This document shows, one piece after another, positions 5,546-13,008 of a DNA stretch of 16,142 nt; position 1 is the first letter of the stretch; every line of letters starts with the position of its first letter. The stretch spans positions 1-16,142 of the forward strand of contig DATBLZ010000154.1 of the NCBI GenBank assembly GCA_036555065.1, in the 5' to 3' direction. The position numbers and the translations under genes are program-made. The notes under the pieces are model-generated. The model was not told where the DNA came from. It saw only the letters and a list, made by a program, of their open reading frames with translations, and did no database searches. The stretch is from DATBLZ01 sp036555065. GTDB taxonomy: Bacteria; Pseudomonadota; Gammaproteobacteria; Steroidobacterales; Rariloculaceae.

Positions 5546-7906
5546 CTAGCTTGCGCGGCCACGCGCGAGACGGAGCCAAGTGTCGACGACGGAATCCGGA
5601 TTCAGCGAAATGCTGTCGATTCCCTGCTCGAGGAGCCACTCGGCGAGGTCGGGGTGGTCGGAAGGCCCTTGACCGCAAATACCGATGTACTTGTGGGCCT
5701 TGCGGCACGTGGCGATTGCCATTGCCATCAGCGTCTTGACGGCGACGTCGCGCTCATCGAATTGCGCCGCCATCTTTCCGGAATCACGGTCCAGTCCGAG
5801 TGTCAGCTGAGTCAGGTCATTCGAGCCGATCGACATGCCGTCGAAGTGCTCGAGAAACTCGTCGGCGAGAAGCGCATTGCTCGGTAGCTCGCACATCATT
5901 ATGACTCGCAAACCCTCCACTCCGCGTTTAAGGCCGTTTTCCTCGAGCAGCGCGACGACGCGGCGCGCTTCATCGATCGTGCGCACGAATGGGACCATGA
6001 TTTCGACGTTGCTGAGCCCCATGTCCGTGCGCACACGCCTGAGCGCTTGGCACTCGAGCTCGAAGCAGCTGCGGAAGCTCGCGTCGACGTAGCGGGCGGC
6101 GCCCCTGAACCCGAGCATCGGATTCTCCTCGTGCGGCTCATAGCGGCGCCCGCCGATGAGGTTTGCGTACTCGTTCGATTTGAAGTCCGACAAACGCACA
6201 ATCACAGGATATGGCGCGAATGCTGCCGCGATCGACGAAACGCCTTCGGCGAGCTTGGCGACGAAAAAGGCGATGGGGTCCGGGTAACCGGCCGCGTGAA
6301 CATCGATCTGAGCGCGAGTGTCACGGTCCTGATCTGCATACTCGATGAGCGCGAGCGGATGCACGCCGATCATGCGGTTAATGATGAACTCAAGCCGCGC
6401 AAGCCCGACTCCTCGGTTCGGTATCCCCGCGAATTCGAACGCGCGGTCCGGATTGCCGACGTTCATCATGAGCTTGACGGGCAACTCGGGGAGACTGCCG
6501 AGGCGGATTTCTTGCCGCTCGAAGTCGAGTTTGCCCTCGTAGACGATTCCCTCGTCACCTTCGGCGCAGGACACGGTGACGACCGCGTTGTCGGGGATCG
6601 TCTCAGTCGCGGTGCCGCACCCGACGACGGCCGGGACGCCGAGTTCCCGCGCGATGATTGCCGCGTGGCACGTGCGTCCGCCGCGGTTCGTGACGATCGC
6701 TGCGGCGCGCTTCATCACGGGCTCCCAATCGGGATCCGTCATGTCGGTGACGATCACGTCGCCATCACGCACGAGGCTCAAGCGTTTCGCGTCCGGCACG
6801 ATGCGGGCGGTCCCGCTGCCGACTCGTTGGCCGATGCTGCGGCCTCTCGCAAGCACTCGGCTGCGTTCTCGGATCGCAAACCGAGTCGTCACCTGGCCGA
6901 CTTGGCTCTGAACGGTTTCGGGGCGAGCCTGGAGTATGTAGAGGCGACCGGTTACGCCGTCTTTGCCCCACTCGATATCCATGGGCCGCCCGTAGTGCTC
7001 CTCGATGACGAGTGCCTGCGACGCGAGCGCGGCGACGTCGGCGTCAGTCAGGGAGAACCGTTGGCGCTCCGGTTCCGCGACGGCCACGGTTTTCACGCGC
7101 TCGCCCGCTTCTGCGCCGTAGACCACCTTGGTTGCTTTGGCGCCGAGATTTCGGCGGAGGATCGCGAAGCGGCCGGCTCGCAGTGCGGGCTTGTATACGT
7201 AGAACTCGTCCGGATTCACCGCACCTTGGACGACAGACTCGCCGAGGCCGTAGGCGGATGTGATGAAAACGACGTCGCGAAAACCCGATTCCGTGTCGAG
7301 CGTGAACATCACGCCGGCGGCGCCCAAATCGCTGCGCACCATCCGCTGCACGCCGACCGAGAGCGCAACGTCGCGGTGACTGAATGATTGGTGGACCCGG
7401 TACGCGATCGCGCGGTCGCTGAAGAGCGACGCATAAATTTCGCGTATTCCGGCCACGACGGCATCGAGCCCCGTGACATTCAACAGCGTTTCTTGCTGGC
7501 CCGCGAACGATGCCGCGGGCAAATCCTCGGCGGTGGCCGAGGACCGAATTGCCACAGATATATCCTCGCCATTGGCGAGCCGCTTCCAGGCCACGGCGAC
7601 GGCGTCCGCGAGCGGCGGCGGCAGGGGCTGCGCGCGAACTGCCGCGCGAATCGCGGCGCCGCAGCGGGCCAGCTGGTCGACGTCTTCGACGTCGAGCGTA
7701 CCGAGCTTTGCGTAGATCTCTTCGTCGAGGCCATCTTGGGCGAGGAATTCGCGATAAGCAGCGGCCGTGGTCGCAAAGCCGCCGGGTACTTCAACGCCGG
7801 CAGGCGACAGCTTGCCGATCATCTCGCCGAGCGAAGCATTCTTGCCCCCGACTTGGCCGATGTCGCGGATGCTGCAGCTCTCGAGCTCGACGACGTAGCC
7901 TGTCAA
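5546..7906 (-). CDS. ppsA: phosphoenolpyruvate synthase
   Basis: PEP synthase makes PEP from pyruvate and ATP, releasing AMP and phosphate, the entry step of gluconeogenesis from three-carbon compounds. It has 786 residues, close to E. coli PpsA. The N-terminal ATP-grasp domain has VGGKNASLGEMI (19-30) and IRSSATAEDLPAASFAGQQET (120-140). The swivelling phosphohistidine domain has GGRTCHAAIIAREL with catalytic His414 and the regulatory Thr412 two residues before it. The C-terminal PEP/pyruvate TIM barrel ends with ICGQGPSDHPD, whose Cys744 is the catalytic acid-base residue. The start is TTG at 7906, as the conserved YVVELESCSIRDIGQVGGK begins there. AAGGGA lies upstream. ppsA is divergent from ppsR, which phosphorylates exactly that threonine, so control of activity is post-translational. 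Confidence 0.97.
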   Translation of the reverse strand: MTGYVVELESCSIRDIGQVGGKNASLGEMIGKLSPAGVEVPGGFATTAAAYREFLAQDGLDEEIYAKLGTLDVEDVDQLARCGAAIRAAVRAQPLPPPLADAVAVAWKRLANGEDISVAIRSSATAEDLPAASFAGQQETLLNVTGLDAVVAGIREIYASLFSDRAIAYRVHQSFSHRDVALSVGVQRMVRSDLGAAGVMFTLDTESGFRDVVFITSAYGLGESVVQGAVNPDEFYVYKPALRAGRFAILRRNLGAKATKVVYGAEAGERVKTVAVAEPERQRFSLTDADVAALASQALVIEEHYGRPMDIEWGKDGVTGRLYILQARPETVQSQVGQVTTRFAIRERSRVLARGRSIGQRVGSGTARIVPDAKRLSLVRDGDVIVTDMTDPDWEPVMKRAAAIVTNRGGRTCHAAIIARELGVPAVVGCGTATETIPDNAVVTVSCAEGDEGIVYEGKLDFERQEIRLGSLPELPVKLMMNVGNPDRAFEFAGIPNRGVGLARLEFIINRMIGVHPLALIEYADQDRDTRAQIDVHAAGYPDPIAFFVAKLAEGVSSIAAAFAPYPVIVRLSDFKSNEYANLIGGRRYEPHEENPMLGFRGAARYVDASFRSCFELECQALRRVRTDMGLSNVEIMVPFVRTIDEARRVVALLEENGLKRGVEGLRVIMMCELPSNALLADEFLEHFDGMSIGSNDLTQLTLGLDRDSGKMAAQFDERDVAVKTLMAMAIATCRKAHKYIGICGQGPSDHPDLAEWLLEQGIDSISLNPDSVVDTWLRLARGRAS

Positions 7907-7917
7907 TCAACGATCCC

Positions 7918-7946
7918 TTGTCAACGCCGCGCTGTCGCTAAAGAAT
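7918..7946 (+). promoter_or_regulatory. candidate sigma70 promoter of ppsR
   Basis: TTGTCA (7918-7923, 5 of 6 to TTGACA) and AAGAAT (7941-7946, 4 of 6 to TATAAT) are separated by exactly 17 bases in the 49-base ppsA-ppsR gap. The predicted start site, near 7953, is only about three bases before the ppsR ATG. On the other strand the same TTG-rich stretch overlaps the ppsA ribosome site, so the two genes may share this control region. Confidence 0.45.
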
Positions 7947-7955
7947 AGCTGCGTT

Positions 7956-8777
7956 ATGCGCCGTACGATCTTCTTTATCTCGGACCAAACGGGAATCACT
8001 GTGGAGGCGTTGGGGCACAGTCTGCTGACGCAATTCGATGGGCTCGACTATAAGCCGATGACTGTGCCATTTGTGGATACGGTTGACAAGGCAAGGCGTG
8101 TCGCGGCGAGCATCGATAGCGCCGGACTCGAAGACGGTCTTCGGCCGATCGTTTTTGCGAGCCTCGTCAGGGACGACGTGCGCGCGGCGCTCCTTCAGTG
8201 CAATGCGCTCGTGCTGGACTACTTCGATGCTTTCCTAGTGCCGATCGAGCGTGAGCTCGCGAGCCGCTCATCGCATGCCTTGGGCCGCGCGCACGGGATC
8301 GGAGATTCACAGGCCTACAACATGCGCATCGAGGCCACGAACTTTGCGATGGCGGCCGACGATGGCCATGCCGTCGACCACTACGATCGCGCGGACGTGA
8401 TTCTCACCGGCGTCTCACGGTCGGGGAAAACCCCCACGTGCCTCTATATGGCGCTCCAATACGGCGTATTCGCGGCGAACTATCCGCTCACCGACGAGGA
8501 CCTCGAGGCGGCCACTTTACCGACGGCGCTGCGGCCCCAGCTGGGGAAGCTCTACGGGTTGACGATCGCCCCGGAGCGCCTGCGGCAAATTCGCCTCGAA
8601 CGCCGCGCGCAGGGAGTCTACGCGACGGCCCAGCAGATCAGCTTCGAGCTGCGTGCCGCGGAGGCGCTGTTCAAACGCCATGGAATTCGCTGCATCGACA
8701 CGACACACTCGTCGATCGAGGAGATCGCGAGCACCATCCTCAGCGAGGCGGGGCTCGAGCGGCGGGTGCGGCTCTGA
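7956..8777 (+). CDS. ppsR: PEP synthase regulatory protein (kinase/pyrophosphorylase)
   Basis: This DUF299-family bifunctional enzyme inactivates PEP synthase by ADP-dependent phosphorylation of the threonine next to its catalytic histidine. It reactivates PEP synthase by phosphate-dependent removal of that group. It has 273 residues, the normal length. The start RRTIFFISDQTGITVEALGHSLL (2-24) is diagnostic. The central P-loop GVSRSGKTPTCLYMA (152-166) is the family's nucleotide site, followed by ANYPLTDEDL (174-183) and the C-terminal RCIDTTHSSIEEIA (245-258). It sits head-to-head with ppsA, its substrate, which confirms the assignment to PEP synthase rather than pyruvate phosphate dikinase. 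No ribosome site is visible before the ATG, consistent with a very short or absent leader. Confidence 0.96.
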   Translation: MRRTIFFISDQTGITVEALGHSLLTQFDGLDYKPMTVPFVDTVDKARRVAASIDSAGLEDGLRPIVFASLVRDDVRAALLQCNALVLDYFDAFLVPIERELASRSSHALGRAHGIGDSQAYNMRIEATNFAMAADDGHAVDHYDRADVILTGVSRSGKTPTCLYMALQYGVFAANYPLTDEDLEAATLPTALRPQLGKLYGLTIAPERLRQIRLERRAQGVYATAQQISFELRAAEALFKRHGIRCIDTTHSSIEEIASTILSEAGLERRVRL

Positions 8778-8853
8778 GAAAACGTGATGTCAAGTCTTTG
8801 TTAGGCACAGCGCCTGTGGCATGCTCGGCCAGGATTGATTGTTAGAGTGAGCG

Positions 8854-9303
8854 ATGTTTGTCGACAGCCTAATCGTTCCGCAGTGCGTCTATCGACCCGG
8901 AAGCTTCACCGGGTTGATGACCATCTACGAGAGTAATTATCTGAAGCTGCTCCAGCTCGCCGACGTCGATGCCGGAACGAGGGCTGCCCGAGTCTCGCAC
9001 GTGCCCAACGATTGTGAGCTCCACCTCGATGTGTTGCGTACCGAGCCCTATACCACGACGCTACGTATGACCTACTGGTTCGATGAGAACGGCGACCCCG
9101 TTGCCGATCCGGACCTCACGGTTCGTGTTTATCACGACGCCCGTCTCGCCGAGGCGCTCGAGGCGCGCGTTGCGCATCGGCATCGGGTTCTCCAGGATCT
9201 GGACCCGGCACACGCCGCCGAGCTCGGGCGGCGCTGGCGCGTCAACATGCTGCTCAACAAATGGCTCGACTACCTCCTGGATGTAGGCCACGCCTTCGTT
9301 TGA
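8854..9303 (+). CDS. DUF1249 family protein (YqiB-like)
   Basis: This 149-residue soluble protein belongs to the DUF1249/YqiB family, which is common in gammaproteobacteria and has no assigned function. Typical blocks are the N-terminal YESNYLKLLQL (26-36), then LHLDVLRTEPYTTTLRMTYWF (57-77), DLTVRVYHDARLAEAL (87-102) and the C-terminal RWRVNMLLNKWLDYLLDVGH (127-146). In E. coli the gene lies by cpdA and nudF. Here it instead follows ppsR, with 76 bases between, and no cpdA or nudF is in the window. ATG at 8854 follows AGAGTGAGCG, a modest ribosome site. There is no signal peptide or membrane segment. The family call is firm and the role unknown. Confidence 0.88.
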   Translation: MFVDSLIVPQCVYRPGSFTGLMTIYESNYLKLLQLADVDAGTRAARVSHVPNDCELHLDVLRTEPYTTTLRMTYWFDENGDPVADPDLTVRVYHDARLAEALEARVAHRHRVLQDLDPAHAAELGRRWRVNMLLNKWLDYLLDVGHAFV

Positions 9304-9328
9304 GGCCCTAAGCAGAAGTATGCTCTGA

Positions 9329-9350
9329 GTCACGTTTTGCGGGGCGTGAC
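9329..9350. repeat. 6-bp inverted repeat between DUF1249 gene and coiled-coil gene
   Basis: GTCACG (9329-9334) and CGTGAC (9345-9350) are perfect inverted copies around a 10-base centre, TTTTGCGGGG. It lies 25 bases after the DUF1249 stop. No T-run follows, so an intrinsic terminator is unlikely. It sits just before a possible -10 box (TATATT, 9356-9361), so it could be an operator for the downstream gene. The rest of the 100-base gap shows nothing else. Confidence 0.4.
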
Positions 9351-9355
9351 CCGGC

Positions 9356-9361
9356 TATATT
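9356..9361 (+). promoter_or_regulatory. possible -10 box before the coiled-coil gene
   Basis: TATATT matches the -10 consensus in 5 of 6 positions and lies in an AT-rich island (GGCTATATTTTGTAATC) that stands out in this GC-rich DNA, 42 bases before the ATG at 9404. No -35 hexamer at normal spacing is convincing. Confidence 0.3.
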
Positions 9362-9403
9362 TTGTAATCCCGATCTTTTCGGCTTGACGCATCCGCAATC
9401 GAA

Positions 9404-10450
9404 ATGCTCGCAAACCTACTCCCGTCGGAGCAGCGCGAGGACCACGCCGATCAGCTGTTGAAGCTGTATTGGAACCGCGCCGGCGTAAAACGTGAGCTCA
9501 GCAGCTTGCGGCGCGAGCGTTTCGAGCTTCTCGACAAGCTCAAGGAGCAGGAGAGCGCGATCTCGCGCGCGCAAGAGCAGCTCGAGGGTCTAGAACGGCT
9601 CCTGACCAATCCGCTGGCTGCGGCCAATGCGATGGTGTACTTCCAGTTGCGCCACATGTGGCGCACCGCGGCAATGCGCGTCGAGCAGTTCGGGAAAGAG
9701 CTGCAGATACAGCGCGAGCGCCGCGAGCGCGCGCAATTGCACGAGTCAGCGCTGGCAAAGCGGAAACGCCGTCTCGATGCAATCAACGAGAAGCTCGGTG
9801 AGCTCGTTCAGAAACGCAAGGAAGTAATCGACGAGCAGAATCGTCTCGAGCAGCGGCTCGCCGGCATGGGCGCCGTACTGAAGCTGTTCCGCGGGCGCAG
9901 AATGCGCAAGCAGATTCAAGGCATGGAGGCGGGACGCGTGGCGCTCGAAGAGCGAATCACCGAGTGCAACGAGCTCATCGAGAAGATTCAGGGTGAGCCG
10001 TTGCCCGAACCCGAGGGGTTGAGCCTCGAAAGCCGACGGCTCATCAACGTTGCAATCATCGCATTGGCGCAGCACCTCGTCGCGCATTTCGCGGAGCACG
10101 ACTTGGCATCGCTCGCGAAAACATCGACTCACCGGCCTGTCGCGGACATGAAGTTCGGCGATCGAAGCTTGTGCGACCGCATGGTCGAGAGGATTCGCGA
10201 GCGGGCCGAGGAGCTCCGAACGTCAAAGACGCTCGCAGATCAAGTCAAGAAACGGACAGACGCCCTCATCGGGGACATGAAGTACCGCAACGATACGGAT
10301 TCCGTACCGCGACCTGATTGCGTCGAAGAGATCAAGATGTGGTTCGGGGCCGACTCAGCGAACAGCCTCATGCGGCGCGCGACGGATGCGCCGCTGCGAA
10401 TCAACGTTCTCGACGAGAACTATTGGGACATTTTCTCCGTTCTGCGCTAG
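9404..10450 (+). CDS. uncharacterised coiled-coil protein
   Basis: I do not recognise this 348-residue protein. It has no signal peptide or membrane helix, so it is probably cytoplasmic. Residues about 28-69 and 92-196 are strongly charged heptad-like helices (for example RELSSLRRERFELLDKLKEQE and RLDAINEKLGELVQKRKEVI). They are split by a less charged, aromatic stretch NPLAAANAMVYFQLRHMW (69-86) and interrupted by the basic patch LKLFRGRRMRKQ (159-170). The last 140 residues look globular: RRLINVAIIALAQHLVAHFAEHDLASLA (211-238), then VADMKFGDRSLCDRMVERI (246-264), ending in LRINVLDENYWDIFSVLR. The start at ATG 9404 has no clear ribosome site. The codon usage matches its neighbours, so it is a real gene. 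It converges with prc, 23 bases between the stops. A structural or scaffold role is possible, but nothing visible fixes it. Confidence 0.82.
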   Translation: MLANLLPSEQREDHADQLLKLYWNRAGVKRELSSLRRERFELLDKLKEQESAISRAQEQLEGLERLLTNPLAAANAMVYFQLRHMWRTAAMRVEQFGKELQIQRERRERAQLHESALAKRKRRLDAINEKLGELVQKRKEVIDEQNRLEQRLAGMGAVLKLFRGRRMRKQIQGMEAGRVALEERITECNELIEKIQGEPLPEPEGLSLESRRLINVAIIALAQHLVAHFAEHDLASLAKTSTHRPVADMKFGDRSLCDRMVERIRERAEELRTSKTLADQVKKRTDALIGDMKYRNDTDSVPRPDCVEEIKMWFGADSANSLMRRATDAPLRINVLDENYWDIFSVLR

Positions 10451-10473
10451 GGCTTCCTAGGCGCCGAACCCAT

Positions 10474-12570
10474 TCACAGCGGCGGAGTCGCCGTGCTGCT
10501 CGTCTGGCCCGTGCTCAGGAGCTCCCGTTGCGGCCGGGACTCGAGGGATGCCATCTCAGCGACCATGCGCGTGGCTTGCACGAGCAGAATCGAGTCGGTC
10601 GTCGGCGCCGATTCGAGCTCATCGGCGTTCGCAAGCGGGTCGAGACCGAGCGCGGCACGACGCGTATTCTCGTGCTCGAGCCTGGCCTCGGAGAGCGCCG
10701 CCGCTTCGGCTTCACGTTCTGCGCGGTTCAATGAGACAGACACGATGCCGCGCTCCCGCTCGGCCACGGCGAATTCCTCGAGCAGGTACTCGTAATCGGG
10801 ATCGTCAGCGGCATATCGGGCCTGGTGGCTTTGGAGCACGAGCACCTCGTCATCGAGCGACCGTCCCGCGTGAAAACGCGTCGGTTGGATGCGGTCCCAC
10901 GGCAGCGCCGTCGGCCGCGTGTTTTCGCCGACGGTTTCGAGGTCGAACGAGGAGGGCAACTCCACGTCGGGCAGTACGCCGCGATTCTGGGTGCTTTCAC
11001 CCGTAACGCGATAATACTTACCGATCGTCAGGGTCAGTTGACCGTTGTCGTTGCCCTCGAGCACTCGGTCGAGGTTGAACAGATTCTGCACCGATCCTTT
11101 GCCGAACGTCTGCTGGCCGATGATGACTCCGCGCTCATAGTCCTGAATCGCGGCCGCGAAGATTTCCGACGCACTGGCACTGAATCGGTCGACGAGCACT
11201 GCCAACGGACCGTCGTAAACGGACGTGTCACTCGGATCGTCGAGAACCTCGATGTTCCCGCGGGTCTGCCGCAGCTGCACGACGGGACCACCCTCGATAA
11301 AGAGGCCGCTGAGCTCGGTCGCCTCGGACAGGTGCCCGCCGCCATTCTGGCGCAGGTCCATGACGATGCCGTCGATTCCTTCGGCTTCGAGCTCACGGAT
11401 CAGGCGCTCGACGTCCCGTGAAGTGCTGATGTAGTCCTCCTCGCCGCGGCTGCGCGCCGAGAAGTCTTGATAGAAGCTCGGCACGGTGATCACGCCGATT
11501 CGATAGGTGCTCCCTTCGAATGGAACCTCCACGCGCTTGCTCTTCGCGGCCTCCTCCTCGAGCTTGACTTTATCGCGCGTGAGCTCGACGACCTTTTGTG
11601 GGGAGCCCGGCGGCAAGCCGCCGGCGAGGATTTGCAGGCGAACTCTCGTGCCGCTCGGGCCGCGAATCATTTGCACGACTTCGTCGAGCCGCCAGCCAAT
11701 CACGTCGACGAATTCGCCGTCGCCTTCTGCGACGGCCGTAATGCGATCCTCGGGTTTGAGGCGACCGTCGATGTGCGCCGGGCCGCCCGGGATGATGTTG
11801 ACGATCGTGACGTAGTCGTCGACGGGCTGCAGCGAAGCGCCGATGCCGTCGTACGAAAGGCTCATTTGAATCCTGTACTCCTCGCTTTGCCGCGGCGAGA
11901 GGTAGCTCGAGTGGGGGTCCATCGTATGCGCGACGGCATTCATGTAGGTCTCGAAGATGTCGTCGGACGTCAGTTGCGCGATGCGCTTGTGCATGCCTTC
12001 GTAGCGCTTACGCAAGATTTCCGCGGTTTCGAGCCACGGTTTACCGGTCATGACGAGCGCGAGCCCGTCACTCTTGACCTTGAGGCGCCAAATCTCCTTC
12101 ATTTCCTCCTCGGAAACCGGCCAACCAAGCTCGCTGCGATCGAATCGGAACTCCTCGTCGAGCGCGAAATCGGGCTCGATGCTCAATAGGTCGATCGCGT
12201 AATTGATGCGCTCCGTCGCGCGTACGCGAAACAAGTTGAAGATATCGAAGACGGGCTCGAGCGCTCCCGTGCGCGTGCGATCGTCGAACTCGTATCGATA
12301 GCGGCCGAAGCTCGCGACGTCGCTCGCCAAGAAGTACATGCGATTGCCGTCGAGCGTGTCGAGGTAGCCGTCGAGCACGGCGGAGGAAAGCGAGTTATCG
12401 AGCTGCGGGCGGGAGTAGTGCATCTCCTCGATGAGCTTCGTGACATTACGGGCGATCGTGGGGTGCTTCGGGGCCATCGTCAGGGGTGGAGACACCTCGA
12501 CGGCGGCAGATACGCAGATGGCGAAAGCCAGAACGCCGACTAGAATCAGGCTACGGACGAGCTCCCTCAC
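10474..12570 (-). CDS. prc: carboxyl-terminal (tail-specific) protease Prc
   Basis: This periplasmic S41 serine protease trims or degrades proteins from nonpolar C-termini. Known family substrates include FtsI/PBP3 and peptidoglycan hydrolases. It has 698 residues, near the E. coli 682. The order is an N-terminal signal segment (about 1-23), a helical N-domain with LDGNRMYFLASDV, a PDZ domain (about 230-318, with YDGIGASL and IIPGGPA), and the protease core. The core holds the Ser466/Lys491 dyad in DRFSASASEIF and QTFGKGSVQ, plus DLRQNGGGHLSEA. A C-terminal helical domain follows. GTG at 12570 is chosen over an in-frame GTG at 12591 because a perfect AGGAGG lies 4 bases before it and it gives a cleaner signal peptide. 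It is divergent from a small membrane protein gene. Confidence 0.96.
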   Translation of the reverse strand: MRELVRSLILVGVLAFAICVSAAVEVSPPLTMAPKHPTIARNVTKLIEEMHYSRPQLDNSLSSAVLDGYLDTLDGNRMYFLASDVASFGRYRYEFDDRTRTGALEPVFDIFNLFRVRATERINYAIDLLSIEPDFALDEEFRFDRSELGWPVSEEEMKEIWRLKVKSDGLALVMTGKPWLETAEILRKRYEGMHKRIAQLTSDDIFETYMNAVAHTMDPHSSYLSPRQSEEYRIQMSLSYDGIGASLQPVDDYVTIVNIIPGGPAHIDGRLKPEDRITAVAEGDGEFVDVIGWRLDEVVQMIRGPSGTRVRLQILAGGLPPGSPQKVVELTRDKVKLEEEAAKSKRVEVPFEGSTYRIGVITVPSFYQDFSARSRGEEDYISTSRDVERLIRELEAEGIDGIVMDLRQNGGGHLSEATELSGLFIEGGPVVQLRQTRGNIEVLDDPSDTSVYDGPLAVLVDRFSASASEIFAAAIQDYERGVIIGQQTFGKGSVQNLFNLDRVLEGNDNGQLTLTIGKYYRVTGESTQNRGVLPDVELPSSFDLETVGENTRPTALPWDRIQPTRFHAGRSLDDEVLVLQSHQARYAADDPDYEYLLEEFAVAERERGIVSVSLNRAEREAEAAALSEARLEHENTRRAALGLDPLANADELESAPTTDSILLVQATRMVAEMASLESRPQRELLSTGQTSSTATPPL

Positions 12571-12574
12571 GTTT

Positions 12575-12580
12575 CCTCCT
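12575..12580 (-). promoter_or_regulatory. strong ribosome binding site of prc
   Basis: On the - strand AGGAGG is followed by AAAC and then GTG at 12570. This is a full-strength ribosome site and decides the prc start. The in-frame upstream GTG at 12591 would place this site inside the coding region. Confidence 0.85.
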
Positions 12581-12678
12581 TGGAAAGTCACGGCGAAAGG
12601 CTGCCGGAGAATTTGTTAAGTTTCGGGCCGTTGGCCGGGTGAATCAAGCCCAATATGGAAAAACCCCCAAGCGAGTCA

Positions 12679-12694
12679 CGTGCCTTCGGGCACG
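12679..12694 (+). other. C(UUCG)G hairpin in the leader of the small membrane-protein gene
   Basis: CGTGCC (12679-12684), loop TTCG (12685-12688) and GGCACG (12689-12694) form a perfect 6-bp stem closed by the unusually stable C(UUCG)G tetraloop. It ends 13 bases before the ATG at 12708, just upstream of the expected ribosome site (around GGGACGAC, 12698-12705). There is no T-run. The rest of the 137-base prc-to-12708 gap shows an AATATGGAAAAA stretch at about 12651-12662 that might hold promoter elements, but no clear pair. Confidence 0.6.
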
Positions 12695-12707
12695 CCGGGA
12701 CGACAGA

Positions 12708-12995
12708 ATGAGACCGGGCGTCGTGCTCGTCGGCTTCGTGTTTGGCAGCGCTGCCGGGATTACTTTCTCGTTATTTGGCGTTTTGGTCGTCTATTTGGTT
12801 TTGCGCTCGGAGCAACCGCGCTTTGCCGCCGAGATCGCGCCGTTGCTGACCCACTTGGCGTTATTCGCAGCGCTAACGGCAGCCGCTGCGGTCACGTTCT
12901 ATGCGGAGCTCCGGCAGCTCGCGTGGCGAGCCCCGTGCCGCGTCGTGCTCGTCGGGGCCCTTGCAGGCCTCATCGCCTTCTATTGGCCGAGATAG
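12708..12995 (+). CDS. small three-helix membrane protein, unknown function
   Basis: This 95-residue hydrophobic protein has three predicted membrane helices: about 4-32 (VVLVGFVFGSAAGITFSLFG and onward), 46-66 (LLTHLALFAALTAAAAVTFY) and 78-93 (RVVLVGALAGLIAFYW). It ends YWPR. I do not assign a family, though gammaproteobacterial small membrane proteins with this layout and a C-terminal YWP exist. ATG at 12708 is chosen because it directly begins the first helix. The open frame extends upstream to 12486, but that part lies antisense to prc and looks non-native. It is divergent from prc and ends 13 bases from the stop of the convergent 89-residue gene. Proximity to an envelope protease is suggestive only. 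Confidence 0.65.
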   Translation: MRPGVVLVGFVFGSAAGITFSLFGVLVVYLVLRSEQPRFAAEIAPLLTHLALFAALTAAAAVTFYAELRQLAWRAPCRVVLVGALAGLIAFYWPR

Positions 12996-13008
12996 GTCGC
13001 AGCGCGAA

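Noticed and set aside
6047..7387. Long open frame (446 codons) on the + strand opposite ppsA
   Set aside because: It lies wholly antisense to an intact, highly conserved ppsA. Long antisense frames are expected in GC-rich genes, and the product shows no recognisable domain.
8786..8820. Terminator after ppsR (CACAG-CGC-CTGTG)
   Set aside because: The 5-bp stem is short and is not followed by a T-run.
11467..12189. 240-codon open frame on the + strand opposite prc
   Set aside because: It is a shadow of the conserved prc reading frame, with no ribosome site and no domain.
12591..12591. Upstream GTG as the prc start
   Set aside because: It would translate the perfect AGGAGG as codons and lengthen the signal peptide with an unlikely N-terminus. 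GTG at 12570 fits the ribosome site.
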